Below, in pieces: positions 8,588-17,217 of a stretch of 64,000 bases of DNA. Below the pieces are notes generated by a model. The model worked only from the letters and a program-made list of their open reading frames with translations. It had not been told where the DNA came from and did not search any database. Source of the stretch: Bacillus massilinigeriensis (lineage in GTDB: Bacteria > Bacillota > Bacilli > Bacillales > Cytobacillaceae); NCBI RefSeq assembly GCF_900117315.1, contig NZ_LT630337.1, positions 483,983 to 547,982 on the forward strand, given 5' to 3'. The translations under genes were made by a program, and so were the position numbers. Position 1 is the first letter of the stretch. Each line of letters opens with the position of its first letter.

Positions 8588-9796
8588 ATGAAAAAGATTG
8601 TAAAACTATGTGTTCTCATCATTCTGTCAATGCTAGTCATTTCCATAGGGGCGAATGTAGGTTATGCACAAGTCCCTCAATTAACAAATGTTAGTTTAAA
8701 TGATTCAGAGATAATAAATGTTGAGGACGGGAATAGAGAGTCATTCCAGTTACATAATCCAGATCAAGTATTGGAACAAACAGTTTTAAATCCATTTGTC
8801 TCTCAGACTAACATCAAGATACTAGGTGATAGCATTACTGCAGGATTGAGGACAACAGGATATAAATTAACGAATAAGGAAATAGGTAATACTGGATTCT
8901 TTGAGGTTAGTCCAAGCTCTCATTCTTGGGCAAATATGTTAAAGCAATATTTAGAAACAGAATTTAATACTCCCCAATACATAAATGCATTTGACTCTCG
9001 AATAAAGGCCAATACCCAAAAATATGTAACGAAGGTTTCCAATGCAATTGCAGGAGATGAAGTTGCCTATACAAAGGGTGAATCATCTTGGACATTTACA
9101 TATACAGGAACAAATGCCTCACTTTATTTTACAAAACATCCTTATGGAGCTGTCATTGACTTGTATGTTGATGGTAAAAAAACTGGAACGTATGATTTGT
9201 ACAGCAAAATAAAGGAGAACCAATATGAAGTTAGAATTAAACAACCATATAAATTACATCATGTTGAAATAAAGGTAAAGGGTAAAAATAAGAGGTCTTC
9301 TGGGAAAAACGTAATCTTTGAAGCTGTTAAAGTTGATAAAAAAGTAAGTGTAACCAATTGGGGAGTAAGTGGGAGAGATTCAAATTGGATTATTTCTCAT
9401 ATGAATGAACTAATCGAACCAACGGATGATATTGTTATCATTCAGATCGGTACAAATGACAGAAGACATTTGGCTACACCAGAGGATTTTAAGCAAAATT
9501 TAAGAACCATCCTAAATAAAAACATTCAAGATGGGCGAGAAGTGATATTATTATCTGCTAACCCGGTCATTGAAATACCTAAGCGAAACTTTACAATGTA
9601 TGATGTTGATCAAGCAATTTCTGAAATTGCTCTAGAATATGGAATTACATACATAAGTAATTATCAGGAGATTTATAAGTATAAAAATACATATGGGATC
9701 CTTTTTACCTCCTGGCTCGCTGATAGAGTTCATCCAAGCGATAGGGGCCAAAGATTTCTATTAAACAATGTCCTAGCTCATTTAAAACTAAATTAA
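8588..9796 (+). CDS. Secreted SGNH/GDSL-type hydrolase
   Basis: 402 residues. A signal peptide (KK, hydrophobic core, cut near GYAQ, residues 1-28) sends it outside. Catalytic blocks of the SGNH fold are visible: nucleophile Ser in ILGDSITAG, the GTND block in IQIGTNDRRH, and the Asp/His pair in DRVHPSDRG. Between block I and block III an insert of about 130 residues (roughly 120-245) is beta-rich and probably a separate carbohydrate-recognition-type domain, as in two-domain carbohydrate esterases. Likely substrate is an acetylated polysaccharide, but this is inference. ATG at 8588 with GAGAGG upstream. Single gene between two terminators. Confidence 0.82.
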   Translation: MKKIVKLCVLIILSMLVISIGANVGYAQVPQLTNVSLNDSEIINVEDGNRESFQLHNPDQVLEQTVLNPFVSQTNIKILGDSITAGLRTTGYKLTNKEIGNTGFFEVSPSSHSWANMLKQYLETEFNTPQYINAFDSRIKANTQKYVTKVSNAIAGDEVAYTKGESSWTFTYTGTNASLYFTKHPYGAVIDLYVDGKKTGTYDLYSKIKENQYEVRIKQPYKLHHVEIKVKGKNKRSSGKNVIFEAVKVDKKVSVTNWGVSGRDSNWIISHMNELIEPTDDIVIIQIGTNDRRHLATPEDFKQNLRTILNKNIQDGREVILLSANPVIEIPKRNFTMYDVDQAISEIALEYGITYISNYQEIYKYKNTYGILFTSWLADRVHPSDRGQRFLLNNVLAHLKLN

Positions 9797-9803
9797 AATT
9801 TCC

Positions 9804-9835
9804 AAAAAAAGGGAGGTGCCTGTCACCTCCCTTTT
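9804..9835. terminator. Bidirectional terminator between convergent genes
   Basis: AAAAGGGAGGTG (9807-9818) pairs with CACCTCCCTTTT (9824-9835), flanked by A and T runs. The methyltransferase stop codon lies inside the stem. Confidence 0.85.
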
Positions 9836-10509
9836 CCATAAAGAACGACGAAACTATATGATTTGTAAATAACATCAACATCGGTAAAGCCAGCTTCTTT
9901 AAGCCATAGGAGCTGGTTTTCTAGTGTTGCCATTTTATCAAGCTTTGTACGTTCATATGCCGCTTGCAATTCTTCCTTAGTTAATCCACTACTATTAATC
10001 TTATTTTTCCAATCATTTTTATACAGTGAATCTAAAAAGGGTGTTGAACCGAGAACTTGGTCAGCGTTAATAAAAATCCCATCACGATTAAGTATGGAAT
10101 ATACTTTTTGATACAGTTTTCGTTTTTCTTCATCAGTTAAGTGATGAATTGACAGGGAGGAAATGACGAAATCAAATTTATGAGTGAATTCGTACTTTGT
10201 ATAATCAGCTATGATGTATTCTATCTGATCATCCATCTTAAAACGTTCCCTTGCGATATCAATCATATTTTCTGAGAGATCGATTAACGAAATTTTTGCC
10301 TTTGGAAATTTTTCTTTAACAAAGGAAGATAGAATACCCGTTCCTGCACCAATATCTAACACAGTAGGAGCCTCGATTTTTGACTCTAGTAATGAAATGG
10401 GTATGGAATAAAAGTCATCGAAGCAAGGAATTAGTTTTTGTCTTTGTTCATCATATTGTGAAGCGTGGTGATTAAATACCTGTTGTACATCTATTTTCAC
10501 TTTTTCCAT
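9823..10509 (-). CDS. Class I SAM-dependent methyltransferase
   Basis: 228 residues. Motif I VLDIGAGTGILSSF, motif post-I ISLIDLSENMIDIA, and motif FDFVISSLSIHHLTDEEK define a Rossmann methyltransferase of the UbiE/YrrT type. The substrate is unknown. The frame extends to 10548, but ATG at 10509 has AGAGGTG 6 nt before it and gives a natural N-terminus (EKVKIDVQQVFNHHASQYDE). Transcribed alone, convergent with the SGNH hydrolase and divergent from the liv operon. Confidence 0.83.
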   Translation of the reverse strand: MEKVKIDVQQVFNHHASQYDEQRQKLIPCFDDFYSIPISLLESKIEAPTVLDIGAGTGILSSFVKEKFPKAKISLIDLSENMIDIARERFKMDDQIEYIIADYTKYEFTHKFDFVISSLSIHHLTDEEKRKLYQKVYSILNRDGIFINADQVLGSTPFLDSLYKNDWKNKINSSGLTKEELQAAYERTKLDKMATLENQLLWLKEAGFTDVDVIYKSYSFVVLYGKGR

Positions 10510-10690
10510 TTCATTCACCTCTTGATAAATTAAAAGATCATTTTTCATCCTATTGCCTCGTTTGAAGCAATTAATACCTTAATTATATTTTAAAAATTCT
10601 AAAAAGTATTTACATTTTTGGTATTTTATAATTTAATAATATATAGTTTTGAAAATTTGGACATTTCAAACAATATTAGGAGGTCAACAA

Positions 10691-11854
10691 ATGGGGATGA
10701 AAACTAATTTTAAGAGAATTCTTCAATTCTCAGCTTTGTCAAGTTTACTAGTTTTATCTGCATGTGGGGGAGAAGAAAAAACATCAGGTGAAAAAGATAG
10801 TAAAGGTGACGGAGGAAAAGTTACTGCTGACATCGGTGTTGTTTCATTTATCAGTGGTTCTGGAGCAGCATATGGGGAAGCAATAACAAGTGGATTAAAG
10901 CTAGCCCAAGAAGAAATCAATGCTAAGGGTGAGGTGAAAATCAACCTTGTTATTGAAGATTCTGCTGGTGAACAGGACCAAGCATTGTCAGCAGCACAAA
11001 AATTGATGAACTCTAAAAATGTAACAGCAATTATTGGACCAACTTTAAGTACTGAGATGAATGTTGTAGGACCGGAAGCTGATTTGAATGGAGTACCAAT
11101 TATGGGTACCTCAACTACAGCTCAAGGAATACCTCAAATCGGTGATTATGTATTCCGTAACTCTATTCCTGAATCATTAGCGATTCCTGCTTCTATAAAA
11201 AAAGCAGTTGAAAAATATAATGTGAAAAAAGTCGCTATCCTTTATGGAAATGATGATGTGTTTACAAAATCAGGTTATGACACAATGAAACAGGCCGCTA
11301 AAGATATGGGGCTTGAAGTGTTAACAACAGAAACATTCCAAAAAGGTCAATCTGACTATAATGCTCAATTAACAAAAATTAAAGGATTAAAACCTGAGCT
11401 TATCTTATGTTCTGCTCTTTATAATGAAGGTGCAGTTATTATGGACCAAGCCCGCAAAATGGGAATAGATGTACCATTTGTTGGAGGTAACGGATTTAAT
11501 TCTCCTGAGGTTATTAAAATTGCAGGTGATGCATCTAATGGCTTGATTGTTGCTACTCCTTGGTATGCAGAAAAAGAGGATGCAAAGGTTCAAGAATTTG
11601 TAAGTACTTTTGAAGAAAAGTATGGCAAAAAGCCTGACCAATTTGCAGCTCAAGCATATGATGCCCTTTACCTAATGGCAGATGCATTGAAGAGAGCAGG
11701 GGAAAATGACCGCGATGCCCTTCGCGATGCTTTAGCAGAAACAAAAGATTTTAATGGAATCTTAGGAAATATCTCTTTCGATAAGGATGGAGATGTTGTC
11801 ATGGATCCTACTGTTCTAGAAATTAAAGATGGTAAGTTCCAAATTTTTGAATAA
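10691..11854 (+). CDS. livJ: Branched-chain amino acid ABC transporter, substrate-binding lipoprotein
   Basis: 387 residues. Lipoprotein signal with lipobox LSAC, Cys25 being the lipidated residue, then a short acidic/lysine linker and a periplasmic-binding-protein type I fold (peripla_BP_6): ADIGVVSFISGSGAAYGEA, IIGPTLSTEMNVVGPEA, and GTSTTAQGIP for the ligand-binding serine/threonine residues. It captures leucine, isoleucine, valine or a related amide for LivHMGF. Start ATG at 10691 follows AGGAGGT at 6 nt; an ATG 14 codons earlier lacks a site. First gene of a five-gene operon. Confidence 0.92.
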   Translation: MGMKTNFKRILQFSALSSLLVLSACGGEEKTSGEKDSKGDGGKVTADIGVVSFISGSGAAYGEAITSGLKLAQEEINAKGEVKINLVIEDSAGEQDQALSAAQKLMNSKNVTAIIGPTLSTEMNVVGPEADLNGVPIMGTSTTAQGIPQIGDYVFRNSIPESLAIPASIKKAVEKYNVKKVAILYGNDDVFTKSGYDTMKQAAKDMGLEVLTTETFQKGQSDYNAQLTKIKGLKPELILCSALYNEGAVIMDQARKMGIDVPFVGGNGFNSPEVIKIAGDASNGLIVATPWYAEKEDAKVQEFVSTFEEKYGKKPDQFAAQAYDALYLMADALKRAGENDRDALRDALAETKDFNGILGNISFDKDGDVVMDPTVLEIKDGKFQIFE

Positions 11855-11899
11855 AAATGCGATCAATGAAGGCTCTGTTAATGAGTGTTGTTTTCTGAA

Positions 11900-11928
11900 C
11901 TGCTCCCTTTCACTTTGAAAGGGGGCAG
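11900..11928 (+). promoter_or_regulatory. Intercistronic hairpin between livJ and livH
   Basis: CTGCTCCCTTTC pairs with GAAAGGGGGCAG (one bulge on each side), loop ACTTT. There is no long T run directly after, so it is more likely a leaky terminator or 3'-end stabiliser that gives more binding protein than permease. Confidence 0.6.
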
Positions 11929-11983
11929 ATTCAAACAATATCGTTATCAGGGTTTTTTAATAAAATGGAGGGTGTGATGCATC

Positions 11984-12868
11984 ATGTTTATTGAACAGTT
12001 AATTAATGGAATCACTCTTGGTAGCATTTACGCGATTGTTGCTCTCGGATTTACGCTTGTTTTCGGGGTTTTAGGAATCATTAACATGGCACACGGCGAA
12101 ATTTTCATGTTCGGTGCTTTTATTGGTGTCCTTGTTACAAGCACGTTCGGTGCACCGTTATGGCTCGCGTTTCTTGCTGCCATCATAATTACAGCTTTTA
12201 TGGGGTACTTATTAGAAGCCATTGCTTTGCGACCGCTTCGTCATAAGCAAGGGGTTTCCCATTTAGCGCCACTAATCAGTACGATAGGGGTGTCTATTTT
12301 TCTAGAAAACTTATCGCATCATTTATTTGGGCCGGGAAATCACCCATTCCGTACGCCATTTGCTGATATACATTTTGAAATCGGATCAATTACCGTTTAT
12401 GTTGTTCAGATTGTCATCTTTGTTATTGCAGTAATATTGATGGTTGCTCTTTCAACATGGTTAGGGAAAACAAAGGCGGGAAAAGCATTAAGGGCAACGG
12501 CAGAAAATCTTGAAACTGCAAGTATCCTTGGAGTGGATACGAAGAAAATAATCACACTAACGGTTATTATGGCCTCTGCCATGGGTGGAATTGCAGGAAT
12601 TCTTGTTGGTATGGCATTTAACTCTGTCACACCTCAAATGGGATTGTCAATCGGTCTAAAGGGGCTTGCGATTATTATTCTTGGTGGTATGGGTAGTGTA
12701 AAAGGGGCAATGGCAGGAGGGCTTATCCTTGGATTAGCTGAAACATTCATTGTTGTTTACGGTGATTCAGGATATAGAGATGCAATTGCATTTATAGCCA
12801 TTATTGTCATTCTACTAATTAGGCCACAAGGGCTTTTTGGACAGAAAATATCAGAGGTAAGAAGGTGA
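11984..12868 (+). CDS. livH: Branched-chain amino acid ABC transporter permease LivH
   Basis: 294 residues, about eight membrane helices. It opens with FIEQLINGITLGSIYAIVAL and FTLVFGVLGIINMAHGE, the canonical LivH N-terminus, and has the cytoplasmic EAA-like loop near GKALRATAENLETASILGVD. It pairs with LivM to form the pore. ATG at 11984 after GGAGGGTGTGATGCATC. LivM starts 4 bp after it. Confidence 0.93.
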   Translation: MFIEQLINGITLGSIYAIVALGFTLVFGVLGIINMAHGEIFMFGAFIGVLVTSTFGAPLWLAFLAAIIITAFMGYLLEAIALRPLRHKQGVSHLAPLISTIGVSIFLENLSHHLFGPGNHPFRTPFADIHFEIGSITVYVVQIVIFVIAVILMVALSTWLGKTKAGKALRATAENLETASILGVDTKKIITLTVIMASAMGGIAGILVGMAFNSVTPQMGLSIGLKGLAIIILGGMGSVKGAMAGGLILGLAETFIVVYGDSGYRDAIAFIAIIVILLIRPQGLFGQKISEVRR

Positions 12869-12872
12869 ACCA

Positions 12873-13850
12873 ATGCTAGCAGACTTAATCAATCCATATT
12901 ACTTACAGGTAGGTTCCTTCGTCCTTATTAATATAATCCTTGGAGTTAGCATTTATATTACTCTTTCAACTGGGCAATTATCGCTGGCTGGGGCTGGGTT
13001 TATGGGGATTGGTGCCTATACATCCGCTTTACTAACTATTCATTTTGATTTACCTATTTATGTAGGAATTCTGGCAGGTGCCTTATTGTCAGGAATAATT
13101 GGCATAATTGTAGGAATCCCTACATTAAGGTTACAGGGTGTCTATCTTGCTATCGTCACACTCGGTCTCGGGGAAGTCATTCGGGTATTATTTATCAATT
13201 GGGAGCCTCTAACAAAAGGATCCGTCGGTTTATCTGGAATTCCGCATCTAGGTCGTGAAATTCTAAAACTAGTGAAGGAAATGGGATTTAATCCAACCGA
13301 TTTTGGTTTGCAGAACAATCAATTTATTTTTCTAACAATATTTGTGCTGTTACTCCTTATAACGATTATTGTCATTTGGTTCTTCCGCAGACAAAATCGC
13401 TCTCGAGTTGGTCGTGCATTCTCTGCTATTAAACTGGATGAGCAAGCGGCAGAAGCAATGGGAATTAATATTACTTACTTTAAAGTACTAGCTTTTGCAC
13501 AAGGGGCCTTACTAGCAGGTTTTGCAGGTGCGTTGTTTGCACATATGTTAGGCTATATAAGCCCAGCTGATTTCTCTTACCATCGTGCAGTGGATATCTT
13601 GATATTTGCTGTATTCGGAGGAAGCGAGGTCATTTGGGGGCCTGTCCTTGGGGCATTTTTCTTAACATTGATGCCAGAGGTATTAAGATTTATTAGTGAA
13701 TACCGTTATATGATCTATGGTGCCATGATTATCATTTTAATGGCCGTACGTCCACAGGGTCTTATTGACGTTTACCTGCTCCATTGGCTTAAGAGGAAAA
13801 CAACGAAAAGGGGGCAAAAACATGGTACTTCAAATCAAAAAAGCATGTAA
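12873..13850 (+). CDS. livM: Branched-chain amino acid ABC transporter permease LivM
   Basis: 325 residues, about eight to ten helices, with the LivM motifs GQLSLAGAGFMGIGAYTSA and GVYLAIVTLGLGEVIR and the coupling loop AIKLDEQAAEAMGINITYFK. Partner of LivH. Its last 29 bp overlap livG, so the two are translationally coupled. Confidence 0.93.
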   Translation: MLADLINPYYLQVGSFVLINIILGVSIYITLSTGQLSLAGAGFMGIGAYTSALLTIHFDLPIYVGILAGALLSGIIGIIVGIPTLRLQGVYLAIVTLGLGEVIRVLFINWEPLTKGSVGLSGIPHLGREILKLVKEMGFNPTDFGLQNNQFIFLTIFVLLLLITIIVIWFFRRQNRSRVGRAFSAIKLDEQAAEAMGINITYFKVLAFAQGALLAGFAGALFAHMLGYISPADFSYHRAVDILIFAVFGGSEVIWGPVLGAFFLTLMPEVLRFISEYRYMIYGAMIIILMAVRPQGLIDVYLLHWLKRKTTKRGQKHGTSNQKSM

Positions 13851-14595
13851 AAATTTTGGTGGGCTCAGCGCACTAACAGATGTCTCTTTTTCGATAAATA
13901 AGGGTGAAATATTTGGACTTATTGGCCCTAACGGTGCTGGGAAAACAACAATGTTTAATTTAATTACATCCATTTTTCCACTTACGTCGGGTGAAATACT
14001 TCTATCAAACGAGAAAATAAGTGATCTAAAGCCTTATCTAATTACGAAAAAGGGAATATGTCGGACCTTCCAAAATATCCGTCTTTTTCATCAAATGACT
14101 ACGATTGAAAATGTCATGGTAGGAGAGCATTGTAGAGGGAAGGCAGGCGTGTTCAGTAGTGTCTTTCGCACAAAAACTCAACGCCAGGAAGAAGCAAGAT
14201 GTAGAGGAAATGCGGCTGACTTACTTGAATTTGTTGGACTGTCTGGCTATGAGGAGGTAACCTCAGAAAATTTATCCTATGGACAACAAAGAAGGTTAGA
14301 GATTGCTAGAGCGATGGCAAGTAATCCACAAGTTCTCTTATTAGATGAGCCCGCTGCAGGGATGAATGAAACGGAAACTAGTGAATTGTTCGAGCTTATC
14401 AAAAAAATCCAAGCCCGTGGCATTACGGTTCTTTTGATTGAACATGATATGCCACTTGTTATGAATCTATGTGACCGGATTGCTGTTTTGAATTTTGGTA
14501 GAAAAATTGCTGAAGGCACGCCGGAGGAAATTCAAAACAATCCTGAAGTTATTGAGGCCTACCTCGGTAAAGAGGAGGATGAAGTGAATGCTTAA
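13822..14595 (+). CDS. livG: Branched-chain amino acid ABC transporter ATPase LivG
   Basis: 257 residues. Walker A GPNGAGKTT, LivG-specific insert with TFQNIRLFHQMTTIENV, signature LSYGQQRRLEIARAMA, Walker B LLLDEPAAGMNETE and the switch His in LIEHDM. ATG at 13822 is preferred over an upstream in-frame start because AAAAGGGGG precedes it and the N-terminus MVLQIKKACKNFGG matches the family. It overlaps livM by 29 bp and livF by 8 bp. Confidence 0.93.
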   Translation: MVLQIKKACKNFGGLSALTDVSFSINKGEIFGLIGPNGAGKTTMFNLITSIFPLTSGEILLSNEKISDLKPYLITKKGICRTFQNIRLFHQMTTIENVMVGEHCRGKAGVFSSVFRTKTQRQEEARCRGNAADLLEFVGLSGYEEVTSENLSYGQQRRLEIARAMASNPQVLLLDEPAAGMNETETSELFELIKKIQARGITVLLIEHDMPLVMNLCDRIAVLNFGRKIAEGTPEEIQNNPEVIEAYLGKEEDEVNA

Positions 14596-15298
14596 AGTAT
14601 CTGGTATTGCCACGTTTTATGGAAAAATTCAAGTGTTAAAAAATATTAGCCTGCATGTAGAGGAAGGAAGCATTGTCACCATCCTTGGTGCAAATGGTGC
14701 TGGTAAAACAACAACGATGAAAACATTAGCAGGACTACTAAAGCCACAGGCAGGTAAAATAGAATTTTTGGGCAGTGACGTCACAGGACTTAGACCCGAT
14801 CAACTTTTACGCAAGGGGTTGGCACTTGTTCCAGAGGGGCGCCAAATTTTATCTGGAATGACGGTTATGGAAAATCTAGAAATGGGTGCTTATCACCGCA
14901 AGGATAAAGAAGTCCATCCTGATATTGAAGCTGTTATGGAACGCTTTCCAATTCTAAAAGAGAGAGAAAAGCAGCTTGGTGGGACTCTTTCCGGTGGCCA
15001 GCAGCAAATGCTAGCCATTGCAAGAGCTATTCTAAGCCGTCCAAAATTATTATTATTGGATGAGCCATCAATGGGGCTTGCCCCACTAGTTGTAGCAGAT
15101 ATTTTTAAAATCATCAAAGAAATCAAGGCATCAGGGACAACAGTTTTACTCGTTGAACAAAATGCCCGACAAGCCTTAAAGATATCTGATTATGGTTATG
15201 TTCTTGAGACTGGAAAAATAGTTGCTGAAGGAAATGCGCAGGATTTATTAAATAATCCACGTATTATGGAGGCCTACCTAGGTCGAAAATCTAGTTAA
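14588..15298 (+). CDS. livF: Branched-chain amino acid ABC transporter ATPase LivF
   Basis: 236 residues. Walker A GANGAGKTT, VPEGRQILSGMTVMENL as in LivF, signature LSGGQQQMLAIARAI, Walker B LLLDEPSMGLAP, switch LLVEQNARQAL. It forms the ATPase pair with LivG. The ATG overlaps the livG stop region. Last gene of the operon; a terminator follows at 15377. Confidence 0.93.
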   Translation: MLKVSGIATFYGKIQVLKNISLHVEEGSIVTILGANGAGKTTTMKTLAGLLKPQAGKIEFLGSDVTGLRPDQLLRKGLALVPEGRQILSGMTVMENLEMGAYHRKDKEVHPDIEAVMERFPILKEREKQLGGTLSGGQQQMLAIARAILSRPKLLLLDEPSMGLAPLVVADIFKIIKEIKASGTTVLLVEQNARQALKISDYGYVLETGKIVAEGNAQDLLNNPRIMEAYLGRKSS

Positions 15299-15376
15299 TA
15301 GAAATTTCTCCTTCAAATAGAATGAAAGTGAGTTTCTAAAATATTCGAATTTAGAATTCAGTAGTGATTAAATGAG

Positions 15377-15413
15377 GCCGGATGAAGCTTTTTTAGCTTC
15401 CATCCGGCTTTTA
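15377..15413 (+). terminator. Terminator of the liv operon
   Basis: GCCGGATGAAGCT and AGCTTCCATCCGGC form a strong stem around a TTTTT loop, then CTTTTA. Confidence 0.8.
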
Positions 15414-15437
15414 CAATTTACTTATTAAATAAATAGT

Positions 15438-16070
15438 CTAAACTTGTTTTTTATAAAACCAGTAAGAATAGCCTACTGGTAATAATAGAATAATAATCAC
15501 ACCTGGCATAATATAGGTTTCTGATATTGCTTTAGGTAGGAAGATGGAACACATAAAGATAATTCCACTAAGAATAAATATTTTCCCACCAAAATGATGA
15601 GTTTTCTTCCAATTTGTTTCATCATTCAACGTCCAAGGTGTTTTAATTCCCATAAAATAGTTAGGCTTAATCTGGGGAAGAAAAAAGCCTATGATAATTA
15701 ATAAGGCCCCAAGAATAATTCTTATGATAATGGAAATGTTGAGGTCATATCCTAATCCAGAGCTAATTGTTAATATATTAATAGCAAAAGCGACTAGGAA
15801 TAAAGCAATATTAATAATCATGTATGCTCTTGAAAATAGTTTATAGTTTTCCTTTTTTGGGTCAATTTTTGGAATAAAAAATAGAACGACATAAACTAGA
15901 ACCATTAATCCTACTGAGATTAACATGGCGGTTAATTTAGAGGAATAGTCATCAACTTCACCACTTGCCCCCCAGTGTGTCGGTAGATTTTCAGGTAATT
16001 TAGAGTAAAAAGTGAGCCACAAAATAATTGTTGCAATAATCATGAATAAGGGAAAAATATGCTTCCTCAT
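15438..16070 (-). CDS. SdpI-family (DUF1648) membrane protein
   Basis: 210 residues, six predicted membrane helices. The N-terminal DUF1648 motif LPENLPTHWGASGEVDDYSS and the C-terminal SdpI signature NYFMGIKTPWTLNDETNWKK are both clear. SdpI protects B. subtilis from the SdpC toxin and signals to SdpR; many homologues are not linked to any toxin. Here no ArsR-type regulator or toxin gene lies beside it, so immunity is not shown. ATG at 16070 has GGAGG 9 nt upstream, better placed than a GTG two codons earlier. Confidence 0.85.
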   Translation of the reverse strand: MRKHIFPLFMIIATIILWLTFYSKLPENLPTHWGASGEVDDYSSKLTAMLISVGLMVLVYVVLFFIPKIDPKKENYKLFSRAYMIINIALFLVAFAINILTISSGLGYDLNISIIIRIILGALLIIIGFFLPQIKPNYFMGIKTPWTLNDETNWKKTHHFGGKIFILSGIIFMCSIFLPKAISETYIMPGVIIILLLPVGYSYWFYKKQV

Positions 16071-16152
16071 TTCCACACTCCTCCAAAAGACTTTTCATAA
16101 TGTTGTTTGTAAATTTGGACCTTTAAGAAATCTATTAATTAAAGGCATTTAT

Positions 16153-16370
16153 TATGTATCCCGCCTTAACGGGCTGTTAGACCCCCACCTCAGGATTCTG
16201 TGCATGCAAAGAAGATAGGTGGGGATCAACTGCCCGTAAAGGTCCGATTAGTTCAACTAACCATCAGTGGGGGGAAGTCGACTAAATACCCCACGTCCTG
16301 GGCAACGTTGACACAAGCAAAGCACATCCTGTGAGCCGAAAAACCCCCAATGATGGAAGTTTCACTTTAT
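16153..16370 (+). mobile_element. Structured TTTAT-bounded repeat, copy A (IS200/IS605-like orphan element or omega-RNA relative)
   Basis: 218 bp with no ORF. Homologous along its whole length to copy B at 37380-37587. Preceded by TTTAT (16148-16152) and ending in CACTTTAT. Paired segments: ACGGGC 16169-16174 with GCCCGT 16232-16237; CCCCACCT 16183-16190 with AGGTGGGG 16217-16224; CCATCA 16261-16266 with TGATGG 16351-16356; TGGGGG 16268-16273 with CCCCCA 16344-16349; GTCGAC 16277-16282 with GTTGAC 16307-16312; CCCA with TGGG 16290-16302; CACA with TGTG 16323-16333. The stems persist in copy B despite sequence change, which argues for RNA or single-strand DNA structure. No transposase or TnpB gene lies inside or in the window. 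Family assignment is inference. Confidence 0.65.
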
Positions 16371-16417
16371 CTAAACATTAGTATGCTTTCTTCTATTTGT
16401 AAAGGAGCAATGACAAC

Positions 16418-16474
16418 AAAAAGGGTATGAGTAATTTTCAGTGGTTTTCAAGCTGAAATTTACTCATACCCTTT
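16418..16474 (-). terminator. Very long hairpin terminator after hsp20
   Basis: 16420-16441 pairs with 16453-16474 in 21 of 22 positions (AAAGGGTATGAGTAA arm), followed on the minus strand by five T and TGTTG. Lies 45 bp past the hsp20 stop. Confidence 0.85.
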
Positions 16475-16518
16475 GCGATTAGTTAATACACTCCTATTTT
16501 CTATATCGTCAACAGAAT

Positions 16519-16935
16519 TTAATTAATGGTAATGGATTGTCGTGTTGGAATTGTTGGGTTCTTTTTCTGTAAAGTAATCTTTAGAACACCATCTTCATAT
16601 TTTGCGCTGGAAGTGGATTTAATGACTTCAACAGGTAAAGGAATAGTACGTTCTACTTTACCAAATGTGCGTTCCCGCATAAAGAAGTTTTCATTTTTTT
16701 CTTCTTTATCTTCATTTCGGGTAGCAAGAATGGTTAATGAGTAGTCATCCAATTCCACTTTAATTTCTTCTTTTTTAAAACCAGGTAAGTCAGCTTCAAT
16801 GCAGATTAATTTTTCAGTCTCCTTGACATCAACATTGAAAGCCGTATTGAAAAACCATGGTTTTTCGAAGAATTCTTCTAATTCCTGACCTCGTTTACTC
16901 CAATTTTTAGGTAGCAAATCATGAAAAGCTGACAT
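16519..16935 (-). CDS. Hsp20/alpha-crystallin family small heat-shock protein
   Basis: 138 residues. Alpha-crystallin domain from about residue 38 to 128: NVDVKETEKLICIEADLPGF, the beta-strand EEIKVELDDYSLTI, and AKYEDGVLKITLQKK, with an IxI-type C-terminal tail (SITIN). It holds unfolding proteins for DnaK/ClpB. The frame runs on to 17088, but the extra 51 residues are basic and not family-like, and ATG at 16935 has AGGGGG about 10 nt upstream. Single gene. Confidence 0.88.
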   Translation of the reverse strand: MSAFHDLLPKNWSKRGQELEEFFEKPWFFNTAFNVDVKETEKLICIEADLPGFKKEEIKVELDDYSLTILATRNEDKEEKNENFFMRERTFGKVERTIPLPVEVIKSTSSAKYEDGVLKITLQKKNPTIPTRQSITIN

Positions 16936-17217
16936 AGAAACCAACCCCCTAAATAAATTAATTTGTTTTCCTAACTTTAAGTTTAACAGTTTAGGTAAGG
17001 TTTTTTTGGGAGAAAATAGTTTGTTCATATATTTTTTAGATAAGTTTGACAAATTTAATAATTTAGAATAAACCCTTCCGATTTTCACAAAGAATTAACA
17101 CTTAAGTGCTATAATTATTAGTAAGTACACAATTATTTTAGATGAGTTTTAATCAATCCATGATACAATCAGGAAATATCAGGTCTGATGGAAAACCAAT
17201 ATAAAGGGGAGCAGATC

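Noticed and set aside
16186..16218. Short plus-strand frame across the start of structured element A
   Set aside because: It runs through a conserved stem, has no ribosome site and is not kept in copy B.
16153..16370. Riboswitch or T-box
   Set aside because: No gene follows in the right orientation for either copy to control in common, no T-box or known aptamer motif, and both copies have sharp TTTAT boundaries like mobile elements.
17037..17088. Longer N-terminus for the Hsp20 protein
   Set aside because: The extra residues are basic and unlike the family, and the good ribosome site lies just before the 16935 start.
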